From Emydura subglobosa (Eukaryota > Chordata > Testudines > Chelidae), in assembly GCA_007922225.1 (NCBI GenBank), contig ML679963.1, positions 6,292,837 to 6,356,836 of the forward strand: a stretch of 64,000 bases of DNA. The letters are read 5' to 3'. Both the position numbers and the translations under genes were made by a program. Position 1 is the stretch's first letter. The number at the start of each line of letters is the position of its first letter. The notes beneath the pieces are model-generated. The model saw nothing but the letters and a program-made list of their open reading frames with translations, was not told where the DNA came from and did not search any database. Shown in pieces: positions 20,330 to 30,545 of this stretch.

Positions 20330-20480
20330 TGAGGCGTTGTGGCCTCCTTCCGACCCAGAGGAGGAGGAGTCACCCTCCCTACCCAAGTGGGTGGAGCTAG
20401 ACTAACCTTGCCCATCCCACTGGAAGTGGGTGAGTGGGACAGGAAGTATAAAAGGTGTGATTCCACTTGGCCCTGTGGAT
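20330..20480 (+). promoter_or_regulatory. GC-richer block with TATA motif, possible solo-LTR remnant
   Basis: A sudden GC-rich run ('GGCCTCCTTCCGACCCAGAG', 'CCCAAGTGGGTGGAGCTAGA', 'GGAAGTGGGTGAGTGGGACA') leads into TATAAAAGG at 20447-20455. This resembles U3 promoters of reptile LTR elements, where a short GC-rich block precedes TATAAAAGG. No partner LTR or target duplication is recognised. Confidence 0.35.
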
Positions 20481-21015
20481 TTACTCCTCGTTTATATTAG
20501 TATGCTGAAAGAAAGATTGGGCCTAATATGTGGTTAAAAGAAGTTTTTTTAAAAATAACTTTGCGGGTGATACATTCTGTATCAGTTGATTCTGACACAT
20601 TTTTCATTCTGCTTTTTTTTTAAAAAAATCACTTTATTGTTAATTTAGGCGAGAAGCAAAAGAAGTTTCAGAGAAATTGGATTTTTAAAAATGGAAAAAA
20701 CAAACTCTAAAATGCTAGCTATTTGCTTAAAAAACCCAAACAAACAAACTCCGTGACTGGAGAGCTGAGGGGGTCTGTAATAGGACAAAGAGACATTGAC
20801 ATCTAGATCAGTGGTTTGAACACGGGGCCCAGGTTAGTAGTGACTGAAAGTATATCCACCTGACAGCTATTCACTGGCCTATATTAAATGAATTGGGGCT
20901 TTCAGTTCATTTCCTAGTAGACACGTCTCCACATCACAACCCAGTGAATACAGTTGACAAGTAATGACCACGTCTACTTGGCCTTGTGTCCGAGATAAAT
21001 ATAATATCTTTTTAG
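20481..21015. other. unique AT-rich non-coding DNA
   Basis: T- and A-runs around 20605-20630 and 20690-20700. No repeat family or gene recognised. Confidence 0.5.
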
Positions 21016-21163
21016 GTGCCAGTTCAGGAAAGGTCTTAGGCACATGCTTAACTTTCAGCACCTTGTGTAAGTCCCATTGTCTTCAGTGGGGCCATATATT
21101 TAACGTGAAGCATTTGCGTATAGTGCTTTCCTGAATAAGGATGCTTTCCTAAACTGAGGCCTT
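21016..21163. repeat. P3 fold-back repeat, near full length
   Basis: 'GGTGCCAGTTCAGGAAAGGT' followed by 'CTTAGGCACATGCTTAACTT' opens the unit. 'GTCCCATTGTCTTCAGTGGG' is the centre. 'GTGCTTTCCTGAATAAGGAT' closes it. Confidence 0.65.
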
Positions 21164-21441
21164 AATACCTGAGATATCCATCTGGGGTTGGAGTAGGCGA
21201 TCTAACAGGGCTCTTTTAATCCCTAACTTCCATGAATCTAATGGATATTCTTGTTGGGAGATTTAGCAAGGAGCCAAAGGATTGTGCATTGTGTGGAGAC
21301 TGTGGTATCCTTTTATCCCTCATGACTGAGGCTCGGTGGCGGGGCTGTGGGAAAGGATTCACTGTTGCTTCCCCTGCTTTTTGTCTACCTACCTACCAAT
21401 ATACGACCCTCATCACTGTAGTGTCTGAGGTCCTGCATGGA
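21164..21441. other. unique spacer
   Basis: A 71-codon frame (21232-21447) has no domain. Nothing else seen. Confidence 0.45.
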
Positions 21442-21624
21442 CATTAATTAATATACTCCCAGAAAACCCTGGGAGGTAGAGAAGTATTATTATTCCCATT
21501 TTACAGACAGAGCATGGAGAGAGAGATTAAGTGACTCACCCAAGATCAAATGTAGTAGACCCAGGAACGAAAGCCAGATCTCTTGAGTCCCACCACAGTG
21601 CCTGAACTACAGAGCTACCTTGCC
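21442..21624 (-). repeat. CORE-SINE/MIR copy, antisense, well preserved
   Basis: 'CCCTGGGAGGTAGAGAAGTA' followed by 'TTATTATTCCCATTTTACAG', 'GAGATTAAGTGACTCACCCA' followed by AGATCA, 'GATCTCTTGAGTCCCACCAC' and 'GAACTACAGAGCTACCTTGC' follow the reverse complement of MIR from tail-proximal core to tRNA-like head. Confidence 0.88.
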
Positions 21625-21889
21625 TCTGTTGTATCTGCTCCATGCCAAAAGGACGTTTGTCTCCAGCGCTGTGAAACTGACAGTTTTCACAAGAATGAAA
21701 AGAAATATTAAAAAACCCCAAAGAAACAAAATAATGAAAATCTCACCCAAAATGAGAGAATTTTCAGAAATGAAATTCAGAGCTATCATAAGGAGAGATT
21801 TGTCTAGAATGTGTCGAGTTTAAACTTAGTCTGTTTATCCTGCCCAACAACAGTGTATTACAGCCAGGCTCTCCTTCCAGTGGAATTGG
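21625..21889. other. unique spacer
   Basis: Overlapping 60-67-codon frames on both strands, A-rich at 21690-21760, no domain. Confidence 0.45.
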
Positions 21890-22138
21890 CTTCGTTTACA
21901 TCTGGAATAATTCCGTTGCTTCCATTGGGCAACTAAATGTATCTTCCTCTGAGTTACTCTGGCATTACACCTGAGATCAGAATCAGGCCAGTAGCCTTTG
22001 ATATAAAAGGAGTAAAACGAATTACGTTGCCTGATTCTGATTACATTCAAACTGGTTTTACACTGTGAGGTAACTATATTGGATTCAATGGAGTTACTCC
22101 TGATTTACACCTGTACAAGTTAGAAATAATCAGACCCA
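21890..22138. repeat. two P1 fold-back repeats in tandem
   Basis: Copy one spans about 21890-21990 ('CATCTGGAATAATTCCGTTG', 'GAGATCAGAATCAGGCCA'). Copy two spans about 22028-22138 ('GCCTGATTCTGATTACATTC', 'GGATTCAATGGAGTTACTCC' followed by 'TGATTTACACCTGTAC'). Confidence 0.72.
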
Positions 22139-22779
22139 CTGGATATATTTGCTGAATCATTTCTTGTTCATATTAAAAACTTCTTTCATTTGGGTTACTA
22201 GTGAGCTCTGGCTAAAAGAATAAAAAAATCCTTCCTCACTTTTAAAACATAATATGAAGATATCCATGAAAAAATCTGTATGAAATTTTTATAATTTGGG
22301 GGGAGGGTGACTCTGTGAAGCAAGGGAGCCCATTGTTCTCTGAAGGAGAGACACAAAGTGCTTAGACTGCTGCGAAAAATCCATCAAGTAATTCTGTATC
22401 TATAAAATAGGTGGTAATGCAATCTGAGCTTAATTTTGATGGCACACTGTACTTCATAACTGACAATACCTTAAAAAATGTAATGAAAGAACCTGATTTA
22501 TTACTGAAATAATCCATTTAGCAGTCCAATAAATAAAGGGAGAAAATACAACCAATGTTTTAAGAGGGGAAAAAAAGGCAGAAAAATTGCAATGTGTGGC
22601 AGTTTTTTGTAAATGCATCTAGAGTGTGTGGCTACAGATTATTTTTTTTAAAGACTAAATGAAATTCAAAGTTAGATTTGAGGTTTAGGCTTAATGTCTT
22701 CCACACACCCTCATGTACCTTTTAAATACCTGTCCTGTTATTTAAATAATGTAAGCAGTGTTTTTGTTTGTAGGGAGGG
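22139..22779. other. unique AT-rich DNA
   Basis: No repeat family recognised. Part of this, about 22400-22560, is AT-rich and repeat-free and could extend the block that follows. No gene. Confidence 0.5.
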
Positions 22780-22930
22780 GAGAATGCTAATGTGCTGCCT
22801 TACAAATATTTGATTTTGAATATGCTCCCATAGCCATTATTAATCGCAAAGCAAACATATTTCTCCCTCATGCCAAATTTGTTTTAATAACATGACGTTA
22901 CTTCTGCAAATGTCAGCTCCAGACTCTCTC
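22780..22930. promoter_or_regulatory. possible conserved non-coding element
   Basis: 'AGCCATTATTAATCGCAAAG' followed by CAAACATAT, 'TTTGTTTTAATAACATGACG' and 'TTACTTCTGCAAATGTCAGC' form a repeat-free run with homeodomain-like (ATTAATC) and ATF half-site-like (TGACGTTA) words. Inference from texture only. Confidence 0.28.
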
Positions 22931-23349
22931 TCTCTTTCCATTTCAGTGGCACTTGGCCATAAGTGAAGATTGGCACTTTTTATACTCCCTCTAGGTTACT
23001 TCTATTAATCTATTTAATATGCTACAGAACGCTGTGGTGGGAATTGGCAGTAAAGGTAATAAAATCCCAGCATGGCAGAGCTGTTTGTATTCAGGTATAT
23101 AGCACTGACAGCGCGCACTCTGGAGTACGGTAGCTTCTTATTTTTCCCCTGTTCCAGTTTAGATTTTCTGCTACCAGCTCTTTGCGTTAATGAGGACTTC
23201 TTCACAGTGGATTTAGTGTGTGGTACTGGCTTTTCTTTCAGATGCTGATCAGTTAACATTTACATTGAGTGTGGTCTGCGTTCTGAAGAGGCCTTACAGA
23301 AGCGTCAGATGGATTGATTTGTTGGCGTTGTCATGATTAAAGCAACGTA
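22931..23349. other. unique non-coding DNA
   Basis: An 81-codon minus frame (23014-23259), basic in composition, has no domain I recognise and no matching splice context. No repeat. Confidence 0.45.
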
Positions 23350-23436
23350 TTCTGCTCCCACGCTGGTGTAACATCTTTGTCGTCAGTGGAGTTGCTCCTG
23401 ATTTACATTGGCTGGAGGGAAGACAAGTCAGGCCCA
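23350..23436. repeat. P1 fold-back repeat
   Basis: 'TTCTGCTCCCACGCTGGTGT', 'GTCAGTGGAGTTGCTCCTGA' followed by TTTACATTGG and the end 'GACAAGTCAGGCCCA' are P1 arm, centre and end. Confidence 0.6.
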
Positions 23437-23936
23437 TAGTGTTTTAATGGGGAATGAATGAGACAGTTCTACCCACATGATTTGGCCAGTCTTGCTTCAT
23501 TGTCCTTTCGTTTCTAGCTAGTGAGGTCATTGGCTGATTGCTGCATTTGGTGACATTGATACTTCTTCCACTGTTGGTAACGCACTATAATAAAAACCCC
23601 TTCCTTTGCCATGGACATTCCAGGGAATGGTAATCACAGCCTTGACTTTGCCACCTTTCACTTACACGATGTGCAGTGTGGCCTGCAGGATTGAGCTCTT
23701 GGCTGGGCGCCAGGTCGAACCTGGTTCTCCTACTGACCCTCTTGGTGCCATTGAGCACTTTCCATCTCTATTTCCCATCCACCCCGCATGGTTCCAGTGG
23801 CTTCCCTGACTCACCTGCATGTGGATCTGTGATTTGTCCCCTACTGTGTGTGGCTGAAAGAGAATAGTCCTGATATTGTTCTGTGTGCGTAGCAAGGGAA
23901 GGGGTAATAGTGAGCCAAATGCCTCAGAGCAATCTG
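23437..23936. other. unique non-coding DNA
   Basis: Frames of 63-104 codons overlap on both strands at 23606-23976. The codon patterns disagree and there is no domain, so none is called. No repeat recognised. Confidence 0.45.
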
Positions 23937-24019
23937 TGGGCCAGATCCTCTGCGGGTTAAACTGACATAGTTCCATTGAAGCCTGTGGAGTTATGCCAGT
24001 TTACGCCAGCTGAGGTTCT
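23937..24019. repeat. P1-variant fold-back
   Basis: 'GGGCCAGATCCTCTGCGGGT', 'TTCCATTGAAGCCTGTGGAG' and 'TTATGCCAGTTTACGCCAGC' with 'TGAGGTTCT' match the variant whose ends are GGGCCAGATCCTCAGCTGG. Confidence 0.65.
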
Positions 24020-25269
24020 TCATAATGGCCATGCAGAGCGATGCACTGAGAAGTCCGGGCTAGACTCAGCACGGTCTTAAGGAGTAGCTTTAAAAGTCAG
24101 AAATGCGTCTGAAATTGATTATGATGCCCATTTGAAATGATCTGGGTTACAGGACTGATGTGTGGAAGCAGGCACGTCTTGTCTCTTGTCCTTATTTTGG
24201 ACAGTGAGCTTGTACAATTATTTGAGCTACATCCCAGAACCCAAATGAAGAGGGGTTCTGTTGTGCCTCCATTGCAGGATCTTGAAGAATCTGGAAGTGT
24301 GGCTCAGTATTATTTTACTTCCAGCCGTTCTTCTGCAGGTCAGGACTGAGATTCCTTTGGCGGAACTTTAGTGAGAGAGAGAGCCTGAAGAGCGCCTATC
24401 CATGCCTGGCTTAGCATTAGCATTCACCGGTGCTACCTGCCCTGGTTTTCGTGAACATTAAAATTAATGGAAGAAAAATAAGAGAAAACAGGAATAAATT
24501 GCTGCCAATTAAACCCCTTTTTTGTTTCATATTTCACATGCCCTCACCTTGTAAAACAACAGTGGAGAATCCTCATTTAAAGGCTTTTGTTCCCCCTTCA
24601 AAACCCTGGCCAATGGAATGAACATTTGGCTCCACATACCTGTATTTCTTGCTTGGTTCTAATTGGCTTGTTTGTTTTGTAATAAGTGATTCCTGCCTGT
24701 CTTGTGTTGGATTGTTTTTTTCACACCATTAAATGAAGTTCTGCTGTATTGATCCCTGTTTTTCCAATTTGAAGCCTGAAAAGTGATGAAGACATTTTCT
24801 TGTTTTCTCGTGTACTTTTCCCTCAGTTCATTTAGGTGACCTGTCTTTAGTTCCTCACTCTGTTTGCTGTAATTGCTTCTTCAGAGTAATGTTACGCTGT
24901 AACCGCAGTACTGCAGCCTGAGTACTTTTTTATGGAAGAATGAGGGAAGGCGAGGTTGAAGTCATCAGCTAATATTAACTGTGGAAGCTTTGTCACAAAT
25001 GACATCTCAATAGCAATGTCTCAGTATCTCTTGTTGTACAGTTAAAGAAGCAAAATAGTACAGTGGACATAGGCAACAAGGGTAATGGTGTCTCTAGATC
25101 TCATATCAATGCTTTTTTTTTTTTGCAGGCCTCTTAAAATTGGGAATACAGTACCTTTGATTTTTTTCTTTTGGTAGGAAAAATGTCATTTTACCATTTA
25201 AAAAAAAAAAAACAACAAAAAACAAGTTTGGTTTAAATTTTTCATATTGAAAAGACATAGGATTAGATT
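24020..25269. other. unique non-coding DNA
   Basis: Frames of 61-70 codons show no domain. A T12 run lies at 25113-25124 followed by GCAGG, which mimics a splice acceptor but has no open exon behind it. An A12-type run lies at about 25201-25212. Confidence 0.5.
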
Positions 25270-25435
25270 TTAAGAAAAGCTCAGTTCTCACTTAGGCACC
25301 AGAATAAGTGGCCAACAATGTTGCAGTGGTAGCTGCTGCGTGCTTTTGAAAACGTGACCCTTGTTTAAGCACCTAAATAGACGCCCAGCTCTTTTCAAAA
25401 TCTGGTTCTTTTGAAAACGTGTCCTGTAAGGGCCA
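25270..25435. repeat. P4-type element
   Basis: 'TTTTAAGAAAAGCTCAGTTC' followed by TCACTTAGGCACC, 'GTGCTTTTGAAAACGTGACC', 'AAGCACCTAAATAGACGCCC' and 'TCTTTTCAAAATCTGGTTC' are the modules of P4 in decayed order. Confidence 0.5.
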
Positions 25436-25609
25436 GATTCACCAGTATGCTCCAATGTGTTGCTAGTATGAATTGCTGCCCCACAAACGTCAAGTCAACA
25501 TTGTTTAGCTGGAGGCATCATGGCATCCCTGCAAGTGCCATTTTTTAGGGAAAACATTTCTGAGAATGTATTAAAAATGTGAGGTCTGAACCTATAGTGC
25601 CTACGCAGG
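25436..25609. other. probable repeat remnant, unassigned
   Basis: 'AGGGCCAGATTCACCAGTAT' begins like an interspersed repeat, but the following text is not assigned to a family. Confidence 0.3.
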
Positions 25610-25639
25610 CCAGGCTCCCAGTTTCAGTGTGGTCTGGTC

Positions 25640-25712
25640 ACGCAACCTTTACTCAGGCAAAACTATTGATGTCAAAGAGAGTTTTACCTGAGTAGCAACT
25701 GCTGGGCTGGGA
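25640..25712. repeat. P5-type fold-back (GGCAAAACT class)
   Basis: 'CCTTTACTCAGGCAAAACTA' and 'GAGTTTTACCTGAGTAGCAA' are inverted arms about the centre 'TTGATGTCAAAGA'. Confidence 0.6.
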
Positions 25713-25799
25713 CCAAGATGCATTGTGTCTTTTCTCATACCTTATTAGCAGCTATCTTGGACGGGAACACTCTGAACACTTTACAGCTATTTTAAAAAT

Positions 25800-26173
25800 A
25801 GAGTTGGTTAAAATTTTGTAGTTGAATTTTTTTTTTTTAAAGTAAAAATGGTCTTTTTTTAAAGCAAATAAAAATTGTCAGGTTTTTCAGTTAAATTAAA
25901 CCTTTTCCATTTTCTGCTTTTCAATTTTTGTTTTGTCCCCTCTTTTTCCTTCCCCTGTTCTCTTTTCAGGGACAAAATGCCAAAAGGAAGAAAAGGGGGA
26001 AAACCTACAAAACAAAACAAGACCTGTAAAATTTTCACTTAAAATTTTTTGAAAAACTAAACATTTTGGGTAGGAATATTTCATGCAAACTTGAAAAATC
26101 AGTCCTTTTTGAAATCTGTGGAATTCTTTGGGAATTTTTCACAAAACATTATCAGTGATTTTGAATCAGCTCT
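25800..26173. mobile_element. P6 element with inverted ends
   Basis: The left end 'AGAGTTGGTTAAAATTTTGT' and the right end 'GATTTTGAATCAGCTCT' are diverged inverted repeats. The interior has poly-T and AAAATTTT words plus a purine block around 25980-26000. It has the same layout and length as the copy at 17777-18169. Confidence 0.55.
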
Positions 26174-26589
26174 ATTTAAAGAGCAGAAAATAATAGTTGT
26201 TCTTTACAAATCCCATAATCTTGATATGAGGATCAACTGAGATTATTGCTTTCTGTGGTTTATGTCCTCATTTTCAGAGACATTCTCTGATCTTACTGCT
26301 TTGGCCCTTATTTCTGTTCCAGCACAGTGAGAAAGATGTGTCAAAGTCTTGCATTGTAGAACTACTCTCCGCTGGCTCATTAGGGTAGCTGCCCGGGCCA
26401 GTGCTGTCAGCGGGCAGCCAAGTCTCCACTGGTTCCCCTTTCATCTCCTCCCACTCTTGCAGATATGGGGAGGGGGCATGTAGCTCTCCTGGGGAGGCTG
26501 CTCTTCATTCTGTGGGGCCAGTGGTTGTAGGGGTAGCTGGCACACGGGAGTCAGAAGTTGAAAAATAATTCAGCTGTGCTTAAAACTGA
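26174..26589. other. unique non-coding DNA
   Basis: A GC-richer patch ('GGGTAGCTGCCCGGGCCAGT' near 26382-26401) shows no CpG island character. No gene. Confidence 0.45.
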
Positions 26590-26865
26590 TACTAAGAGTC
26601 ACATTTTCAAAAGCTCTCTGTGACTTACCTTTAAAGAGCTGGCCTATAGGCTGTTATGTAAGTCTCCAAAGACATGAATAGGCACCTATGGGGATATTAA
26701 AAAACATCAGGAGCCAGATGCCCAAGTGCTTTTGCAAATCCCATTAGGCATCTATCTGCATCTTTAGGTACCTAAATACCTTTAAAAATCTGGTTCCTGA
26801 CTGCCTAAATCACCTTAGAAAATGGGAGTTAGGCTCCTAAGTCACTTTTCTAAATGTTACCCGTA
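26590..26865. repeat. P4-type element, long
   Basis: 'ACTAAGAGTCACATTTTCAA' opens the unit. 'TAGGTACCTAAATACCTTTA' and 'AGTTAGGCTCCTAAGTCACT' followed by TTTCTAAATG give later modules. The unit reads as several nested palindromes of the TTTTCAAAA/CACCTAA class. Confidence 0.6.
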
Positions 26866-27050
26866 GTCTGTTCTGACATCCTTTCTCTCTAAGATTCCTA
26901 TGATGGATGAATCTCTCTCATTTTAAGAAGCCTTGCTATTGCTCTGATTTTTTTTTTAAATTGTGGGTTTTAGAGGTTTTGTGAACCTGTTGTGATGCTG
27001 CATTATTAGAACGTAGCAAATGAAAAAAGGCATGTGGCTCCCCTCTTTTC

Positions 27051-27092
27051 ATATATATATATATATATATAATATTCATAATATATATATAA
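27051..27092. repeat. (AT)n microsatellite in two blocks
   Basis: (AT)10 at 27051-27070 and a second AT run at about 27079-27091, separated by 'AATATTCAT'. Confidence 0.92.
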
Positions 27093-27367
27093 TGAGATGT
27101 GAAAAAAAAATTCATAATGAAGATACAAAGATGAGCCTCATTCTACCCTAGAGTGTGATATGTGCACCTTCCTAAGTTGCTGGGAGATGTGTGTTTGCAA
27201 CTGCATTTGGCAAAAAAAACAAACAACTAATTTAGTGAAAGTGGCTGTGTATTCTGTGCATGGCCTAACAGTGTTACATGCACTTTCAGGTAAATCAACT
27301 AGCATCGTGAGTTGGCTCCCCTGCAACCCAAAAATATGAATATCAGGAACAGATTGTTGGAGCTTAG
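27093..27367. other. unique spacer
   Basis: An 84-codon minus frame (27138-27392) enters the following repeat and has no domain. Confidence 0.4.
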
Positions 27368-27465
27368 ACTCCAATTGTGCAAATACTTCCATAAGTGCTT
27401 AACATCAATTCATGTATGTATGTAAAGTTAAGCATGCACAGAAGTCTTTGCAGAATCAGGGCCTT
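27368..27465. repeat. P3 fold-back repeat
   Basis: 'ACTCCAATTGTGCAAATACT' followed by TCCATAAGTGCTTAA and 'AAAGTTAAGCATGCACAGAA' followed by 'GTCTTTGCAGAATCAGGGCC' are the inverted arms. Confidence 0.65.
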
Positions 27466-27510
27466 AGCAGCTGAACTCTATGCAGATATGGTAGAAAGTT
27501 GAGTTTGTTT

Positions 27511-27720
27511 ATTTAATTATTATTATTATTATTATTATTTTATTGTTTGTATTCCAATAGTGCCTATAGCCCCAATCTGGATAAGAGGCCGTTGCTAGCC
27601 AAACATAAAAAACAGTCCATGTCCTTAATGAGCTTACGTTGTGAATAGACAAGACAGACAAAAGGTCAGGTGAAAGAGATGTAACATGCAAGCATATAGT
27701 TTGTGTCAATGCACTATTAC
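27511..27720 (-). repeat. LINE L2-like 3' end, antisense, with (ATT)n
   Basis: An (ATT)n run at about 27516-27539 corresponds to the repeat tail of the element in reverse. 'TTTGTATTCCAATAGTGCCT' and 'CAGTCCATGTCCTTAATGAG' followed by CTTACGTTGTGAATAGACAAG continue into the body. Confidence 0.65.
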
Positions 27721-29017
27721 AAAAATATCAAGAAACTCCAACTTGTAGTCAGAGAACATGTCGGAAAGTGATTTTATGGAAATAATCTCTCCTATTCTTG
27801 CTTCTAGATTTTTATGGTATGGTTAATTTCAAAAGGACAACCACTTTACCTCTAATAAATAACAGAAAATTCATAAACAAGAGGGTTTTAGTAAGATTTG
27901 TTTCTCTCCTCCAACTGTAAAATCCTGGAAAAAAGGTGAAAAGTGGGAAGGGGTAATTTACTGAGATGGGTCAGCTGTTCCTAGTCTAAATGATAAGAGA
28001 AGGTTTTATGATTTTTTTTTATTGTGAGCTACCTTATGACAATTGATGATAAAAGAGCTGAGCCTTTCAAAAACCCATTTTAATAAAACACTGTGTGACC
28101 TCATAGTTATGCATAGGATTTAGAAATAACATGGATTTTAATGAAGGTACTTGAAAGGTATGGTGCCATATTGCAATTTTATGGAAGATCTTAGATTAAT
28201 GAAATTAAACGTGAACTGCATTGTTTAGATGATGAACTTAAGGTCATATCTGCAGCGTTTGAAAGAGAAACCTTGAGTGGAGGGTGTAGAACCATTGATT
28301 TAGACCCTGGTAGACAGCTGAATAGCAAGCATTGAAGCATGAAGGTAAATTCCCATATTTCATTGTTAGAAGGTTAGCTGGTGGCTGCCAGCTTTTCAGT
28401 GATAATCACCAACCAATTCCACCCTGTTTCAAAAAAGATTTTGCCTTTGTGTGCTAAGACACTTTTAAAAACCATTACAGTTCAAAGCAGGGGTGCACTA
28501 TTTAAAGAGAAGCTCCTTCTGCAAAATATAAGTTGGCAATGAGTTGATGCTGACCTTGGATAGTGATGCTATTAAGTTCATTAGTATCATCATCTATTTA
28601 AAATGCTTATAAGGAGAATTTAGGCTGTTTGCTGTATACCCCAGAGACACCTGGTAACTACATGTCACCAGTAATTAGCTCCTTTGCTACTTTAAGGTTT
28701 TTGATAATACAGTGGCCCTGTCTGGTTTAAGTACTGTTTTTTCCCCAGACTTGAAAAAAAGAAATATTTTTAAAAGAAAATTAATTACACTATTGAACCA
28801 GTGGACATAAATTTTTGCATAACGGGAAAATCACTAGGAATGAAATATTCAGGCTTTAAATGATAATGGAAAGATACTGCAAATTACCATTTGAGAACCA
28901 AAACATGGTGATTGAGACCATGCATGCATGGGGGAAAAGACTCCAGAGTGGCAGTTTGCTATTAAAGAGAAATTGACAAGGATGCCAGGATCAAGTAAAG
29001 CCTAAATCTGTATTTCT
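27721..29017. promoter_or_regulatory. long repeat-poor AT-rich block, possible conserved non-coding DNA
   Basis: About 1.3 kb with no recognised repeat. Parts such as 28060-28260 ('ATGCATAGGATTTAGAAATA', 'GATTAATGAAATTAAACGTG') and 28520-28700 ('TTAGTATCATCATCTATTTA', 'CACCAGTAATTAGCTCC') have homeodomain-like TAAT words. The regulatory reading is inference; it may equally be plain unique sequence. Confidence 0.25.
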
Positions 29018-29085
29018 TGGGCTGAATTCTCATGTGGTGTAAATTGCTGTCGCTCCATTGGCTTTGACAGAAGTTCTTGCACCTT
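29018..29085. repeat. P1 fold-back, decayed
   Basis: 'GGGCTGAATTCTCATGTGGT' followed by GTAAATTGCTG and 'CTCCATTGGCTTTGACAGAA' keep one end, one arm and half the centre. Confidence 0.45.
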
Positions 29086-29139
29086 ATATCTGTTGGCAAA
29101 TGCCATTAAAATCTTTCTCCCTTCTTTTTCTTCGACTTA

Positions 29140-29260
29140 TTTGTTACCTGTATCACAATGTTGCCTAACGGGGCCCCATTGTGTCAGATACTGAACAAAG
29201 ACAGGATAAGACACACACTTACTATTTCTTTAGCTTTCTGTCTATCCTGCATCAAGCCAG
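29140..29260 (-). repeat. LINE L2-like fragment, antisense
   Basis: 'TTATTTGTTACCTGTATCAC', 'TTGCCTAACGGGGCCCCATT' and 'GTCAGATACTGAACAAAGAC' align in order with the antisense L2-like end but with many changes. Confidence 0.4.
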
Positions 29261-29319
29261 TAGTATAAATGCCAGTAGTTGTTATCAAACCATGCAGCTC
29301 TGAACAAGTATGGAAGACA

Positions 29320-29465
29320 TAGGCCTTGTCTAGACTGGGATTTAAGGCGTGATGATAATACTGTTAGCTAACGTGTACTAAATAACACGTGTAAAAGTTT
29401 AGCACAGACCGGTCTAGTGCTGCCTTTAACAAGAGCTCAACTGGTCGAATTAAAGCACTAATGGG
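29320..29465. repeat. TCTACACT-type element (P2-related end)
   Basis: 'AGGCCTTGTCTAGACTGGGA' is the P2-type end; the interior 'GTTAGCTAACGTGTACTAAA' followed by 'TAACACGTGTAAAAGTTTAG' contains its own palindromes and differs from P2. Probably a separate family sharing the terminal motif. Confidence 0.45.
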
Positions 29466-29805
29466 TGTTTTTGCATGCCATAGTGAGAGCATTGAGGTGA
29501 GAATCTGTCCCACTTGATCCAGCTCAGCCATAATTTAATTTGAGATATATTGATTAGTGGTGTGGTTTAACTCTTGAAGGGGCATATCTGAGTGTGGGGA
29601 TGAAAGACAGACTGTAGCTAGGCATGGAAGAGGGCAAGAATAGAACAGTATATTCTCTTTATGTCTATTAAAATTAAAGATAATTGTGTGTGTCTAAATC
29701 CTCTAGTCAGCTTTCAGAATCCTGACTGTCGTACTTCTCTTGTAGTCAGTTATAAGTGTTTCTCTTATTGTTTATCTCATCTCTAAGCACCGTAGTGTCT
29801 ATCTG
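29466..29805. other. unique spacer
   Basis: Nothing recognised. Confidence 0.4.
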
Positions 29806-29985
29806 AGGGTAGGTCTACACCTATTTGGGCAAGTACAGGACAGTCACTGCACACCCAGCTAGCACAGGCATAAATAGCAGTGTACATGGTGCGGCATTGT
29901 TTAGGTGAGTAGAGTGCCCTACACGTCTGAACCCTGTGGGCATGTGCCCCAGAGCCGGTGCTAACCCACTTCACTGCGCAGTGTT
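29806..29985. repeat. TCTACAC-type element, third variant
   Basis: 'GGGTAGGTCTACACCTATTT' opens it and 'GCACACCCAGCTAGCACAGG' lies inside. A 63-codon minus frame across it is not a gene. The right end is not clear. Confidence 0.4.
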
Positions 29986-30239
29986 TCAGAAGTAGGGTCC
30001 CATTGCTGTATGAGGAGATTCACTGAAACAATGGACAATATTCTCAGCCCCCTGGTTCTTCCCTAAGACTCGAGTCTATTTCCCTGGGGGTCTGTATAGT
30101 AGTTCTTCCCTGGGTTTAGTAGGGAATCTGAACTACATCCGCTTTTTAATCTAAAGGCTTCCTGGCCTGCATACGAGTCTGAGAAGATAGCCCCTCCATG
30201 TCTAGTAAATACCAGCTAATTGTGTGAAGCAGATTTGCT
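29986..30239. other. unique spacer
   Basis: No repeat or gene recognised. Confidence 0.4.
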
Positions 30240-30545
30240 GAGGTTTAACGGATTCATATTTTTCACCTACTTGTAAATCCTTCAACAAATATTTTTCTTT
30301 TTAAAAATAAACAATTGGTATTGGCGACTATACCAATGCTGACCCATTAAATCTCACTAGGAAACTTTAGGCCTGTTAAATATCAATTGATTATAAAACC
30401 CATATTAATTGATGTTTAACAGCTGTACTAATGCGGAGGAGCTCATTACATAGCTGTTAACCCTCAACACATATATCTGAAATAATCAATTAGTATTTAT
30501 TTAACATACAATAACTTTCCTATTAAACCTCAATTAAATGCCAGT
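30240..30545. promoter_or_regulatory. candidate enhancer-like conserved non-coding element
   Basis: This repeat-free AT-rich block holds clustered TCAATTA/TCAATTG words: ATCAATTGAT at 30382-30391, ATTAATTGAT at 30404-30413, ATCAATTA at 30485-30492 and 'CCTCAATTAAATG' near 30526-30538. A perfect 8-bp inverted repeat ATTGGTAT/ATACCAAT lies at 30314-30337. TAATT and TGATT words are typical homeodomain and PBX/MEIS-type contacts. The enhancer role is inference from motif density. Confidence 0.38.

Noticed and set aside
25113..25130. Splice acceptor TTTTTTTTTTTTGCAGG
   Set aside because: No open reading stretch or donor follows; a T run before GCAG is expected by chance in this AT-rich DNA.
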